A stretch of DNA of 64,000 nt from Macrostomum hystrix (Eukaryota; Platyhelminthes; Macrostomidae), in contig CATNEN010000033.1 in the NCBI GenBank assembly GCA_950097015.1, forward strand, positions 2,891,001 through 2,955,000. Reading direction: 5' to 3'. The notes under the pieces are model-generated. The model saw only the letters and a program-made list of their open reading frames with translations, was not told the DNA's origin and made no database searches. Made by a program: the position numbers and the translations under genes. Positions within the stretch are counted from its first letter, which is position 1; each line of letters begins with the position of its first letter. This document shows positions 11,792-22,354 of the stretch, one piece after another.

Positions 11792-13412
11792 TAGGGATTC
11801 CAAAATCCTGACGATTGACAATCCCGGGATTAAAAAATCCTGGAAAATCCCGCACTTGAGTAATCCCGGGATCCCGCTTCAAACTTTTGGAAATCCCGGG
11901 ATCCCGGGTTCCCATACATTTCTTTGCTTCAAACATAGCTTCAATACTGATCTTTAGCCTTAATTTTGGTTCTAATGATCTGTTTGGACTTTTAGGGTTT
12001 CTATTGGCTTCTATCATTGGGTTATTACTTATTAGTTACATACAAAAATTCTTAAAGAAAAAAGCTTTTTTTGAAAAATAAGAATACCAGTCATCATAAT
12101 ATTGTCTACTCAGAAAGAAGTCAGATAGTCCAATTCTGGAATCAGGATCCACAGATGGCGACGAAAGCATCGATTGCTTCTGCTGAGCCTTTTAAAAATA
12201 GGCTCGAAGCAAGCAGAGCTTCGACAATGTTTCGTCGCCCAAGCGAGAACGAAATCTAGTCATTAGAACAGCGGCAGCAGAAAAAGCCCTTTCGGCTTTC
12301 ACACTCGTTGGTGGGATCGATAGCAACGAGCGAGCAGCAGCTTGCCAAGCTGGCCAGTCGAACGCATAAACTCGATTTCGCGCCCTATTTCTCGCTCAAT
12401 TTGACGCTGTACTAAGCCCACAACTGGTGCATCCGTGCAGCTTTCCAGCTTTCGCAACTCGGCCTCGAGCCGCTCTTCCATCGTTAAAGTAGGCGTCACC
12501 AGCGAAGAGCCGTCATTTTCACTGTACAAAAAGTAAGGGAAAGGAAATATAAATGTAGTGAAGGTATGGACCGAAGTTCAGAAGAAAGTTTTTAGAATAG
12601 AATAGAATCATTACCTGCTGATGCTGACCGAATTTACATCTTCCTCTCCAGCCGCAGTCGAACCGACAGGGAGCAGCGAAAGGGTCTCGGCAATCGAAAT
12701 TAACGTATATTTTGCCGCATTTAGTTCCGCATTTTTGTTGCCAACGTAGCCCCCTGCGCTTCAAAAATTGCAGTGCCAGAGCAGTGCTACCCTGTCGCTC
12801 AATAAAGCGGTCCTCTAGAGCCTTTAGCAGCTGCTGAGATAGCCTGCTATTTTGATTTTTTAGCTCCAGTACGGCAAAATTAAACGTAGCAGCAGCCTTA
12901 AGCAAATTGTAGTTGCGGCTGGATAGTTTAGATATAACTAGCTTGAGTGGCTGAAGCGTAGTCTTAGACAAACTCTACTGTACCACACTATATAGTACAC
13001 TGTGTCACTGACTACACTAGTACTTACTATCTACAATATAACTAGGTCAAAATGTGAGATTAATTTGGACTCCAAAAAATTAAGATATAATTATTGCTAA
13101 AAGCAATAAATTGTCCACTATAGATAGTTAAAAAGAAGAGATCTGGTGATTAGATATTTAGTATATTAGATATAGACCGATATTCGTTAAGTATATTTGG
13201 ATTTATAGAAGCGTGAAACGTGATAAGTAACGATAACGACATCGTTAAAAACATAATATAATCCCGATGAAATCCCGGGATTCTAGGCCCAAAATCCCGG
13301 GATCCCGAATCCTGGAGTATTTGAATCCCGGGATTACATTCGCCTCAAAATCCTGGGACTGAAATCCTGGCTTTAGAGGCCAAATCCCGGGATCCCAGGA
13401 TTGGAATCCCTA
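11792..13412 (-). mobile_element. hAT transposon remnant, 1621 bp, with intact ends
   Basis: The ends are TAGGGATTCC and GGAATCCCTA, a perfect 10-bp terminal inverted repeat, flanked by the duplicated 8-mer CTGCAGAT. Inside both ends (about 11820-11920 and 13260-13405) the palindromic phrase AATCCCGGGATCCCGG recurs several times, a subterminal repeat cluster of the kind that binds transposase. The middle carries minus-strand pieces of a hAT transposase. The element sits inside a Merlin-type gene fragment, so it is younger than that fragment. Confidence 0.93.
12192..12971 (-). pseudogene. hAT transposase C-terminal remnant
   Basis: Two or three minus-strand frames are separated by stops or short AT-rich inserts. 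The last one reads SVKAERAFSAAAVLMTRFRS and then RLGDETLSKLCLLRAYF before TAA at 12192. This matches the hAT dimerisation motif (an ERAFS-type box followed by a NRL-type stretch). Upstream frames include ALALQFLKRRG, resembling the region before that domain. The N-terminal zinc finger and most of the catalytic core are missing, so the copy is non-autonomous. Confidence 0.8.
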
Positions 13413-13523
13413 CTGCAGATTCATTGGCGTACGCGCAGCACATGGGCATGTCCGCTGATTGCTGAGCAGTCCATGCCGCGCAAGCCAACGCATGGTCTCA
13501 TCCACATTTGGCGTTACTGACAT
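13413..13523 (-). pseudogene. Merlin/ISXO2-type transposase fragment, N-terminal piece
   Basis: A minus-strand ATG at 13523 starts a frame with DETMRWLARHGLLSNQRTC followed by PCAARTPMNLQ. The pattern 'one-helix, then TCPxC..PMNL' is the N-terminal zinc-ribbon start of ISXO2-like transposases. The frame is interrupted at 13413 by the hAT element and resumes at 11791 without loss of phase if one target copy is dropped. Confidence 0.75.
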
Positions 13524-13640
13524 TGGGTCCCTTGAGTTGAGGTTGAGCTCTGTCGACTGTCAGTGCTTGAGCCGGCAGAACTTCGTTGGGAGGCACAATC
13601 CATGAAGGTCTAGGTGGCCGTACAGCCATTCTCAGTTGGA

Positions 13641-13823
13641 ACCATGGAGGAAAGAATAGATTGAAGAATATATATTCTTTCCTCCATGGTTGGAACTTGG
13701 AAGCTTGGAAATATTGTCTGATTGAAGTCAATATTGTCTAGTGACTTCAACCTGTTAGAAACCTTTCTAACCTGTTAGAAATATGTTGCGATTCTTTCTG
13801 CTCTTCAGAAAGAGCAGAAAGAA
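13641..13823. repeat. Cluster of four perfect hairpins
   Basis: Four independent inverted repeats lie in 183 bp. (1) 13641-13658 with 13673-13690, 18-bp arm ACCATGGAGGAAAGAATA, loop 14. (2) 13722-13730 with 13742-13750, arm TTGAAGTCA, loop 11. (3) 13754-13761 with 13764-13771, arm GTTAGAAA, loop 2. (4) 13792-13805 with 13810-13823, arm TTCTTTCTGCTCTT, loop 4. Short direct repeats (ATATTGTCT, AACCTGTTAGAAA) interleave with them. Confidence 0.9.
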
Positions 13824-14960
13824 AGATGTTGCCAAGCCGGTTATGGCCATAGATAAGTATGAAAAATTCCATGCCACATCATTTCCGTGCGTTTGACACG
13901 ATTTTAAAATTTAAAAAATAATTTCGCGAACGAAAGAATATTTACGCCGATCAACAAACAGACTTATCGCATGCTTTGTATTGGAGCGTATTGATACAAG
14001 CTGCTATGGCGATATTTTAGGAATCAGGATAAATGCGCTTCGAGCGTATCTCGGCACCAGCATTCAGGGTCGTATAAAGAAAGCATGGTACGAGCATTCT
14101 GTACTTTTCTAATTTTAAGTACCTTTCAGAATTTTTTCATGTTTCAACTTTTTGAACGCGTGGAACTTTCCGCCCCGTTCTCCGTTCGCTTCTGTATATG
14201 AAATGAGTGGGGTGGGTGTTTATAATTGAGGGAGAGGCGGGTGAAGAGACAAAGGAATTCCCCAAGGTCATTTCTAGACGAGAATTTCTAGACGACTTGG
14301 AATGAGGCCGAATGACTTTCTAGTTAAAAAAGAGGCAGAATCACTTCCAATTGAAAAGAAAGAAGCGGAGTGACTTTCTAACTAAATAAGAGGCGGAATG
14401 CCATCTAATTGAAAAGAAAGTGGCAGAAAGACATATGTGTCGTCGCTTTGACATAGTTTGACATTCTTAGCGTTAATAAAAAGTTACCAAAATGGAGCTG
14501 CTGGACATTTAACAAGTGGCACCAGCTGACTATGAACACCATATTTCGCTGATCAAGCCTCAATATTGGGCGAAGCTCAACCACAGGACCCTCGCCTAGT
14601 CTGTCAACCAATCAGTCACCAATCAGACGCCGCCAGCACCTTGAGCAGGGTGCCTCCAGCTGGCTGTGGAATTTCTGCACTTGCACTGATCCATTGCCTC
14701 GATATTGGGCTACACTCAAGGTCCAGCAGTCTAGATAATTGTCGGTGACCAGTGAAGTCGGTGCGGATGCAGGTACATTCGGACGACGTGCGATTAAGTT
14801 TAAAGGCCTGGCAAGGCCGCACTGAGGCGTAGTGCAAAGTAGTGTATAGGGTTTAATAATTGTCGGGGGGTAATTCCCCATCCCTGGCAGTTGTACCGTT
14901 AATCTGTATTCATATGGTATAAATAATGAAGATTACCTTCTAAGTGGAGTTTTTACGCTA
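13824..14960. other. Unassigned, TE-like surroundings
   Basis: No recognisable gene. Minus-strand open frames at 14405-14881 are split by a stop and lack a motif I know. Their position between transposon remnants suggests mobile DNA. GAGGCGGAATG/GAGGCAGAATC phrases recur at 14300-14420 as a weak, degenerate repeat. Confidence 0.4.
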
Positions 14961-14969
14961 AAAAAGCAA

Positions 14970-15880
14970 GCTACGAAGGGTGTCCAAAAAGTAGTGATAC
15001 GTTTGGCTTTAGATCTTCACTGCGTGATTGAGGAAATTCAACGAGCATGGTGTCATTGGAAAGCGAATAGTTTCATCTTTTATTTGACTACTGAAATACG
15101 AGGGTCACTCAGAAAGTCTTTAGCCTGAACAAGAAAACAGCAGCATATGAACTAAAAAACCATTACAACTGCTCAAAGTACTCTCCCCCCCGCATTGATA
15201 CAGGCTTGCATCCTGTGGAACCAGCTGTCGAAGCACTGCCGCCAATCCTCATCCCGGAGCTCCCCGATGACGTCTTTGAACTCATTCACAGCTTCTTCCG
15301 GCGAAGAAAAAATCTGGCCCTTTAATATCTCCTTGCACGTCGGGAATAAAAAAAAGTCGCACGGTGCCAGGTCTGGACTGTACGCAGGGTGAGTCATCAG
15401 CTGGACACCACAGTCGGCCAGAAACTCGAGAGTTTGAGCTGCCGTGTGCGCACTGGCATTGTCGTGGTGCAGAAGCACCCCACGCATTCCGCACCTTGGG
15501 CGCTCTGGCTCACAGCAGAAAAAACTTTGGGCAGGCAAACCGTTGTGTACCAGTCAGCGGTGACTGTCCGGCGATCTTCCAGTGAAACGGAAGCCACATG
15601 TCCAGTGCGCATGAAGAAGCAGGCCACCATCTGCTTGCCGACACTCCGGTTGCGTCGAAACTTGGTTGGGCTGTCCTCGTCTCTGAAGGTCCACATGGAT
15701 GACTGGCGCTTGTTTTCGGGGTCGTATCAGGGCCTGAGCTGACACTCTGCCAATGGAGAATTGTGGTGCTGACGAGGATTGCAGAGGAGGCGACAGATTC
15801 GGTGACTGCTGCAAAGTGCGGAGGGTGGCATCGCGAAATGATGCGATTTATCCCGCGGTGCATCAATGGCGTGCCTATTC
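14970..15880 (-). mobile_element. Mariner-type element A (DD34D), decayed
   Basis: The minus-strand pseudogene spans about 15840-15173. Pieces in shifting frames include GYDPE-like then QSSMWTFRDEDSPTKFRRN, and the intact last third has GVLLHHDNASAHTAAQTLEF and HPAYSPDLAPCDFFLFP. Exactly 34 residues separate the second and third Asp, the mariner signature. On the plus strand, TACGAGGGTCACTCAGAAAG (about 15097) is a mariner-like end. A second mariner-like end, TACGAAGGGTGTCCAAAAAG (about 14972), lies just outside and points to nesting of two related elements. Multiple frameshifts make it inactive. Confidence 0.85.
15173..15840 (-). pseudogene. Mariner transposase pseudogene A
   Basis: Catalytic part of the transposase of element A. 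The best-preserved frame (15173-15538) carries the second Asp in HHDNASAH and the third in PDLAPCDFFLF, followed by a C-terminal segment (KDVIGELRDEDWRQCFDSW). The first-Asp block is frameshifted upstream. The N-terminal paired-like DNA-binding domain is not visible, so the copy is 5' truncated. Confidence 0.8.
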
Positions 15881-16239
15881 TCTGAATTTTTTTTATGTTC
15901 AGAACTAACAAATCAGCATGATGATCTGTTGGCTTCCTCTGTTCTGTTCTGTGTTTCGTTCCCTGTAGGTTTGAATTTATGATGTCCCATGTACATAGGC
16001 TTTGGTTGGTTTGTGCGAAATTGAGTGCCCCCAGGATTAAATTGAATGGAACGAAACGGCAGTTTTGGCCATAGAACCCCAGAGTCTCTCTGACTTCGTG
16101 TGTCTCTTTCCCCTTTAGGACTAAATTGATTGCTCGTAGGACCAAATTGAATGGGAAATGCTATAGTTCCGCAATTAGCATGCATCATCATCATCTGGAA
16201 GGGGAGTTTTTTCGACATAGTTACCACAGGAAATCACAC

Positions 16240-17311
16240 ACTTGCCAGCGAAAAAAACAACAAGCCATCAATCGCATCTGCGTAGACCTGTCGCGGAATC
16301 ACGTGAACGAGGATTCGGCGAACTTCCTGCTCCAGATGATCACGGTTGGCGTTGGCATGGCCTCTCAGATGGGAGCAGGGCGACGTCCGCAGGTGCCAGA
16401 TCTGGTGAGTTTGGAGGATGAGGAAGAACCTCGAACTTTAGCCTTTTAGTCGCCTGCATTGTCTTTTGGGCAGTATTCGGCCGGGCGTTATCATGGTGCA
16501 GTATGAAAGGCCTGACTTCTGAGTGCCGCTTGTTCTGGATGTCCGCCCTCAGGCTGGCAAGAAGAGATGAAACGGTCTACGGTCTGCATTGATCGTCGTA
16601 TCTGGTTCAAGGAAGTCAATGGTGATTGGGCCACTGCAGTCAAAGAACAATGACAGCATGATCTTCAGACAGTATCTCACGCCTAGCCTTGAGTGGCGGA
16701 TCGGGACCTCTGACTGCCCACACTTTTGACTCTTGGTTTGTCGGTAGGTCAAAATGTGGAACCCACGTCTCGTCAACAGTGACAATCAATTGGCTCCAAC
16801 CACCAGATTCCAACCATCACGTTGACTGACCAGATCCAGGTTGCATTGTCATGTCTGCTGGTGCTGCAGTCTCAGATCAGGTTTGAGGAGCTTTGGGACC
16901 CAACGGGAACTCAGAGTTTCACGAAGTCCATGCTGGTCAGGCAGAGATGAATTTTTGATGGCGGGTTGTCGAGTCTATCTGCCATCTCACGAATTGTCAG
17001 CCTGCAGTCTTCTTCTAGGAGTCCAGAATCCGGTCAGCCAAGGCTTCATAACCTGGTGCCAATGGTCTTCCTGACCTGTGCAAGTCAGCAACATTTGTCC
17101 TCCCTGACTCAAAATTTTCGATTCAGCGGTACACCGTCAAGCGACTTATCGCTTCAGCTTCATGAATGCTGCACAGATGACGGTGGATCTCCGACCCACT
17201 CTCGGTGGATGCTCCACAAAGTGAATATAGCATGTCGCTGCCCTTCCTTGGAGTGCACAATCTTGATTTGCGTTTGTGCAGAAACTGCCCATTCTTGAAA
17301 GAAGCGCTCAA
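16240..17311 (-). pseudogene. Mariner transposase pseudogene B
   Basis: Minus-strand remnant. The first-Asp block reads VTVDETWVPHFDLPTNQESK and VWAVRGPDPPLKAR in a frame overlapping 16549-16785. The third-Asp block reads PNSPDLAPADVALLP at about 16370-16410. The frame changes several times between these. A basic, His-rich frame at 17123-17311 may be its N-terminal end. A plus-strand frame over 16240-16449 that ends at a GTGAG looks like an exon but is the antisense of this transposase. Confidence 0.7.
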
Positions 17312-17691
17312 TCAAGTTAGTACCTTAAAGAAACTTTGTCATGAATTTTAACCATAGACAGAAGCAGCACTTGTCAGAAATCTATTTACTATTGGCTCAT
17401 CTATTTTTCAGCTGCATCCATGCCAAAATTATTTGTCGCACTCTGTCTTATTATTATATAATTCTGTATAATTCTTTGATTATGATATGGCCATATTTTG
17501 ACGACCGTTGATGATAGAAAGAGATTATCATCAATAATGTTATATTTATAAAAACAAATAAGCAACAATAGAAATAGAACATGTGATAGTTGGTTAGTTG
17601 AATAAATGAATTGTCAGTTGTTAGCTCGAAAGCGTGTGATAATCGGTCATTCGGTTAGCCATCCGACTAGTTGCCGAAGTTGATAGTACAG

Positions 17692-18050
17692 TTAGAGAAG
17701 CGGCAACCAGAAAAAAACACCGGATAAATTCTGCCTAATTAGCATAATACGAGTACTCTGGCTACGCACATCCTCCACATTTGACTCGGATGCCATCTCT
17801 TGTTCAGGTACCAGTATGTGACGTGTCCTGGCCATCGCTCTTTCAGTACTGGAACCATTCGGTTGTAGAGCTTCTCCCACAGTTGTAGCCATGTCTCGCA
17901 GTGTGATCACGCTTCCTCGATACCGCCTAACAGTCGCCTCGCTCTGCTGTCCCGTGATACTCATGATATCGGACACTGTGAAGCCAGCTTCATGCAGATC
18001 GGCAGCCCTAGTTACTCTAATGAAATAATTCAGGCAGTGACTCACGCGCC
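17692..18050 (-). pseudogene. Crypton-type tyrosine recombinase, C-terminal fragment
   Basis: The minus-strand frame reads ADLHEAGFTVSDIMSITGQQ then SEATVRRYRG. This is the end of a tyrosine recombinase: the TGH-like box (here TGQQ, so the His position is changed) and the RRY with the catalytic Tyr. A hydrophilic tail follows. The upstream part of the enzyme is absent, replaced by an IS630-type remnant in the same orientation. Confidence 0.75.
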
Positions 18051-18239
18051 ACTCTGTCCAGCAGCATGTAACTGCACTCTTCCTAGTTCACGGCCTGAAC
18101 CCGTGACTCCGGATAAGGCAGCTGTGTGGGAATTGCGCTGCTTCCGTCAGCTTGGACGCTGCCTTGTTTGGCAGGAGTTCTGAACCTGTGCTGCTGGACT
18201 GCTGTGGCTGTTCGCTCTCGAGCGCACATCCGTGCCCTT

Positions 18240-18500
18240 GGTGGCAAGCTTAACTGTGTACAGCAGTCCCTGTAGAATTCTGTCCAGAGTTCTGTACGAG
18301 ATGTCCAGTTTGTCGGAGAAATGTTGTTTACCCGCTGTGCAATCTCGCTCAGGGTGAGGAACGGGTTGCGGTTCACCTCTGCTTCCAGAGATTCACGAAT
18401 CTCCTCATCCACCTTGCATCTTGCTTCTTTTCGGCCTCCACGAGGCCTACCGTCCATCCCTCCCTCATTCCTGTACAGCCTCACGATGCGATGAGCAGTT
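18240..18500 (-). pseudogene. IS630/Tc1-type transposase, N-terminal fragment
   Basis: The minus-strand frame contains GGMDGRPRGGRKEARCKVDE followed by NRNPFLTLSEIAQRV. After a frameshift it continues with KLDISYRTLDRILQGLLYTV and KLATKGTDV. The order 'RPRGGR, NPxLTLxEI, LxGLxYTVK' matches the transposase at 26-27 kb. The catalytic half is missing. Confidence 0.72.
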
Positions 18501-18859
18501 AAGCTTGGCAGCTGAAGGATTATTGCTGCGTCCTTGACCGATGTGCCTCAATCTATTTATTGCCTCGATGAGCCGACGTCAGTCAACTGGACTCACAGGT
18601 GGTGCCATCACCAGCAAACTGGAATGATGGCTGAGAAATATGGCTGGCTAATGCTTAAATGTGCTGCCACGCTAATAAACTAACTGCGCGTTGCCATTTT
18701 GATAGTCCAATTCTCGTTTCGATCTTCAAAAGTCTGTGGCCTAAGCCGCAGATGCTGCGAAGCTGAGCTAAGCTGCTGCATGCAGATCTATGGCTGTCTT
18801 CATTTTGATTGTCCATTTTCTCATATTGATTGTCAATACCAATAATACTTTTTCAAATT

Positions 18860-19365
18860 AACGAAAGCCTTAGTCCTTCAAAGTAACTTCCAATATATTT
18901 AACAGTGCGCTCCCAGCGACTTGGTAGCTTCTGAATACCGTCAGCGGCCTCAGATGTGCACAAGTATTTTGCAATGCGACCGACCTCGCCAATCAAGTCA
19001 TCCTAGCTAGGAGAGCGGCGCCCACGAAGCTGGCTCTTGAGTTTAGTGAATAGGTAAAAGTCGCAGGGACTGAGGCTGATGTCTCAGCAGCATTGCTTGA
19101 CAGCCATTCGGGATTTTGACTTTAAAGATTCAGCTCGTACGAGCAGGCCCACGTCTCGTCAAGTGTCACAATACGCTTCAAAAAAGCTGAGCCCTCTCTT
19201 TTAAACCTCCGAAGAAGCTGCTGGGCAATCGCCACCCTGCGTGCCTTATGGTCATCCGTAAGGTGTGGCACCCACCTGGCAGTGACTTTCTGCAGCCCAA
19301 GGTCTTGGGTGAGGATGCGATGCACACTTGATGACGGAATCCCAATCAGATCAGCCATCGCAGAT
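18860..19365 (-). pseudogene. Mariner transposase pseudogene C, internally deleted
   Basis: The minus strand reads MADLIGIPSSSVHRILTQDL then GLQKVTARWVPH, a helix-turn-helix followed by the RWVPH box of mariners, then RIVTLDETWACS with the first Asp. It then jumps to SPCDFYLFTKLKSQLRGR with the third Asp, so the block holding the second Asp is deleted. A C-terminal tail (SRWERTVKYIGSYFEGL) is still readable near 18880. Confidence 0.78.
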
Positions 19366-19779
19366 CCAATGGCGATCGACGTTTAAAAGACCCTGGATCA
19401 ATTCAACGTTTGATTCCAAACGCGCCTCTTTGGGTCTACCAGACCGCGGGTCATCTTCGATGGACGACCGTCCATTCTTGAACCGACTATACCAGTCGTA
19501 CACAGCTCTTTGACTCATATGTGCCCCATAAGCCTGCTGTAGCTGCCGATGAACTGAGCTGCTGGCACATCAAGAAGACACTCCGTCCAGATATAAGTGC
19601 GCTGCTCGAAGTTTGATGGAACCTCCATTTTTATATATTTTTCTTTCATTGGCTAGTTCTTAAATTGATAAGTCACAAATTGTGTTATATTGGGTAGCAT
19701 TTTTAAGCTGGCTAGTAAAAAACTATATGCAGATCGAAGACGTTACTTTTTCTTGTGCTCAAAGGCTGCCACCTCACCA

Positions 19780-20064
19780 GCTGGTCTAGCTTGTCGGGAT
19801 GCGACAGTATGCTGACAGTACATTTCGACGCCCATCGCCCATGCGATGGGGCTTATCGATGACCAACTCGGCGCCCTGCTTGACAAGCGTGCTGAAACTT
19901 GTCAAGTCACGCTGTTTGCCACGATGCGTAGGAAACAGCAGACATTTGCCAGGCCTGACTCGGATGTTTCACTCGGCGAAGTACGAGTATGGCAATAGAA
20001 AGTTGTCGATCCATTGCAGTCGAGACATTCGCCGACTTTGCGTGGCGCAGTACAGCTTGCACCT
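19780..20064 (-). pseudogene. Possible downstream remnant of the unrecognised gene
   Basis: Beyond the stop at 20065 a frame shifted by one reads GKGASCTAPRKVGECLDCNG then STTFYCHTRTSP. The Cys pattern C-x8-C-x2-C-x7-C-H could be a small zinc-binding tail. A further frame reads FPTHRGKQRDLTSFSTLVKQ. These look protein-derived but are interrupted; they may be the decayed C-terminus of the gene at 20065-21700. Confidence 0.35.
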
Positions 20065-21700
20065 TTACCACGACCGCCGTTTTTTGTGTGCCACTTTGGT
20101 AGGCGGCAGGACAGTGACAATCGTGGAGGACGTTGATACGCCACTATTGAGTGCAGCATCCAAATAGCAACGCCGGATCGCGACCCAAGGACGTTGTCGA
20201 TTGGCATGGACAATTGCTGCACAGAAGAATGGCAGTTCACGAGTGATCGGCATGATAAATGCATTCCATTTGCCGACAGTGTTGGCCATTCGACGTGCAC
20301 ATTGCCCAATGCGACCCCAGTAGCCCTTCACGGGTAGATGAGACCACGAATGTTTGGCGACCATATCAATCAGGCAGTCTAGCCGGCCGTGAATGATGCG
20401 CCATTCGTCAGCGGTCAGGAACTTATCCGTGTAGGACAGCTGGCGTTCGTCATCGCGCAGGTGATAAATATTCTCTTGCCGCTGACGAATCAATCCAATG
20501 CAAGCCTGTACATGTTAAATGGTTATTAAAGAGAGCTATATATATTAGCTAACATGCGAGTATACAACATGCGGCACAACAGTACTGCTCACCATGATTG
20601 ATTCGATGCGGCTAGTCAACAGACCAGATACTGCAGTCTGATGATAGAGAATACCATCTTTGCGCGGGTCAGGACAGACAGGCAATTCAGACGCGGCCTT
20701 GACAATGTCGGCATGCACGTTGGCAACCAATCCACCTGGTGGCGGGGTCAATTGGAACGCGTTCATAACACTAGGAGCACCGAAGTCATTGTTGGCTGCT
20801 AGAAATTTATTCGCGCCGCTCAATATGTTATGAAGCTCGTTCATTCGCTGTCCAACAGTCGATGGTTTCCAGATATGGCGCTTCACCATCTCGTCCAAAT
20901 CGAATTGGATGCGCGCTGGATTGATGAACCACATCTCGACTGTGACATTGACTGCGTGTAGGAGACGACTAGTTGTAGCATGATAATTCCACTGGATTGC
21001 TTTCCTACGGCTAACATGCGATGCGTTCTCTTCTACACAGCAATGACCCTTGAACCAGATGTCGCCGACATTGTCTAGTTGCTTGTTCATGTGTTCAGAT
21101 GCAACGTGGTAGTATGGGCCATCGAAAACAACAAGCCGAGACGTCTTGTGCCTCCGTTATTGCAATACAAGCTCCTCTTTGGCCAATCGCTGCTCGTCGT
21201 CACTGACAGAATCATCAGTATTTTCCACGTCAGATTCGCATGTCTGAGTTTCTGCTTGTCGCTGACTGACAGGGTTCAGCAAACTGACAGCATTGGTGAC
21301 TCCGACTGGAACATAATCTGACGTATACAGGAATTGCTTCTGTCAGATTGACCAGATTCTGCAAGCCAGTACACATGCTATTAACGCGCGGATGTTCAGC
21401 ATTGTGGGCTTGCTGCAGAATCTCGTTTAGGCCGGCTTTATTCAGACGCAGTCCATTGATAAATTCTGTTCGGACGAAAATGGGGAGAAAATAAAAATAT
21501 GAATGCTCAGCAACTCCATTCCCCCGAAACAATAAGCTATAGTTTATAGCACTTACCGATCATTGCCATTTCATGTTTGGCGTGGATTAAGACAGGTACT
21601 TCGCTATAATAATAGATAATAATAATAATAGTCCGTAATATACTTCGCTATAGTTGCTTTGCAGTCGCTCCAAGTCATTGCTGACAATCTCGGCAATGTA
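20065..21700 (-). pseudogene. Unrecognised spliced gene, probably decayed
   Basis: Coding-like minus-strand segments are joined by two clean short introns. Intron 21476-21556 (81 nt, GTAAGT to CAG) joins LIHAKHEMAMI to EFINGLRLNKAGLNEILQQA. Intron 20506-20592 (87 nt, GTGAGC to TACAG) joins SGLLTSRIESIM to ACIGLIRQRQENIYHL. Between them the frame holds an acidic stretch, one stop (after EELVLQ) and then SRLVVFDGPYYHVASEHMNK. The last exon ends KVAHKKRRSW. I recognise no domain. The surroundings are all transposons, so it may be a second ORF of a mobile element or a captured gene. One internal stop and the frameshifted tail suggest it is no longer functional. Confidence 0.5.
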
Positions 21701-21805
21701 TGAAGATTATACTTTGGATGGACCCGGTTGCGCGACTCATTTATTCAGCCTTTTGCGCGACGCATACCTGCTAGCTACGAGCAGTAGCAGTGTAGCAGTG
21801 CCGTC

Positions 21806-22350
21806 AGGGGCCGATTTCACGAAACACTGCTAACAGCTATTTAGCCACTGCTAACTGCTAAAAGCAGTGGCTGGGTTTCTCAAAGTGACTGCTAAGTAGC
21901 AGCGTCTAGCTGTCTATGGCTAGCAGGTCAGATCGTGTGCCGAGGGTGGGAGAGTCGATTTCACAAAGCTACCAGACGTCGACTAGCAAGGCTAAACTAA
22001 CTGCTGCTTTTCAGCCAGCCTCAACCCTGGTTAGTCAATGAATTTCCTCTATCTTCACAACCTCCTACAAGACGGTCCGCATCGGGAGCCACGCGTTTAC
22101 CTCGATAGGCGGAATTTCGCTGTCAGTGCTGAATTCACACAAAGATTCCGACTGAGTCCAGCTAATGCGGAGCATCTTGTGCAAAGAATTGGTCCTCAGC
22201 TGGCGCCTTCTACGCAGCGAAATTGTGCTCTGTCCCCACGGGAACAAATCTTGACTGCTCTGCGCTTCTACGCAACGAATAGCTTTTATCACGTGCTACG
22301 GGATGCGCATGGCCCATCGACTGCGTCCGTCTGCCGTGCAGTTAGAACTG
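21806..22350 (+). mobile_element. PIF/Harbinger fragment with transposase N-terminus
   Basis: GGGGCCGATTTCACGAAAC at about 21808 resembles a Harbinger terminal repeat. The ORF from 22038 reads FTQRFRLSPANAEHLVQRIG and, further on, CALSPREQILTALRFYATNS then FYHVLRDAHGPSTASVCRAV. This is the conserved N-terminal helix-turn-helix region of HARBI1-like transposases. It stops abruptly at about 22350, where a mariner-type end begins, so the DDE core and right end are missing. Confidence 0.8.
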
Positions 22351-22354
22351 ATGA

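Noticed and set aside
11218-14880. Complete Merlin element bounded by GGGGAATT-type ends
   Set aside because: GGGGAATTCCC at 11221 and GGGGTAATTCCCC at 14868 match over only about 10 bases, and no target duplication could be found.
16240-16405. Plus-strand exon-like segment with CAG acceptor and CTG|GTGAGT donor
   Set aside because: The minus strand of the same bases reads PNSPDLAPADVALLP, a mariner third-Asp box in line with the other pieces of that pseudogene.
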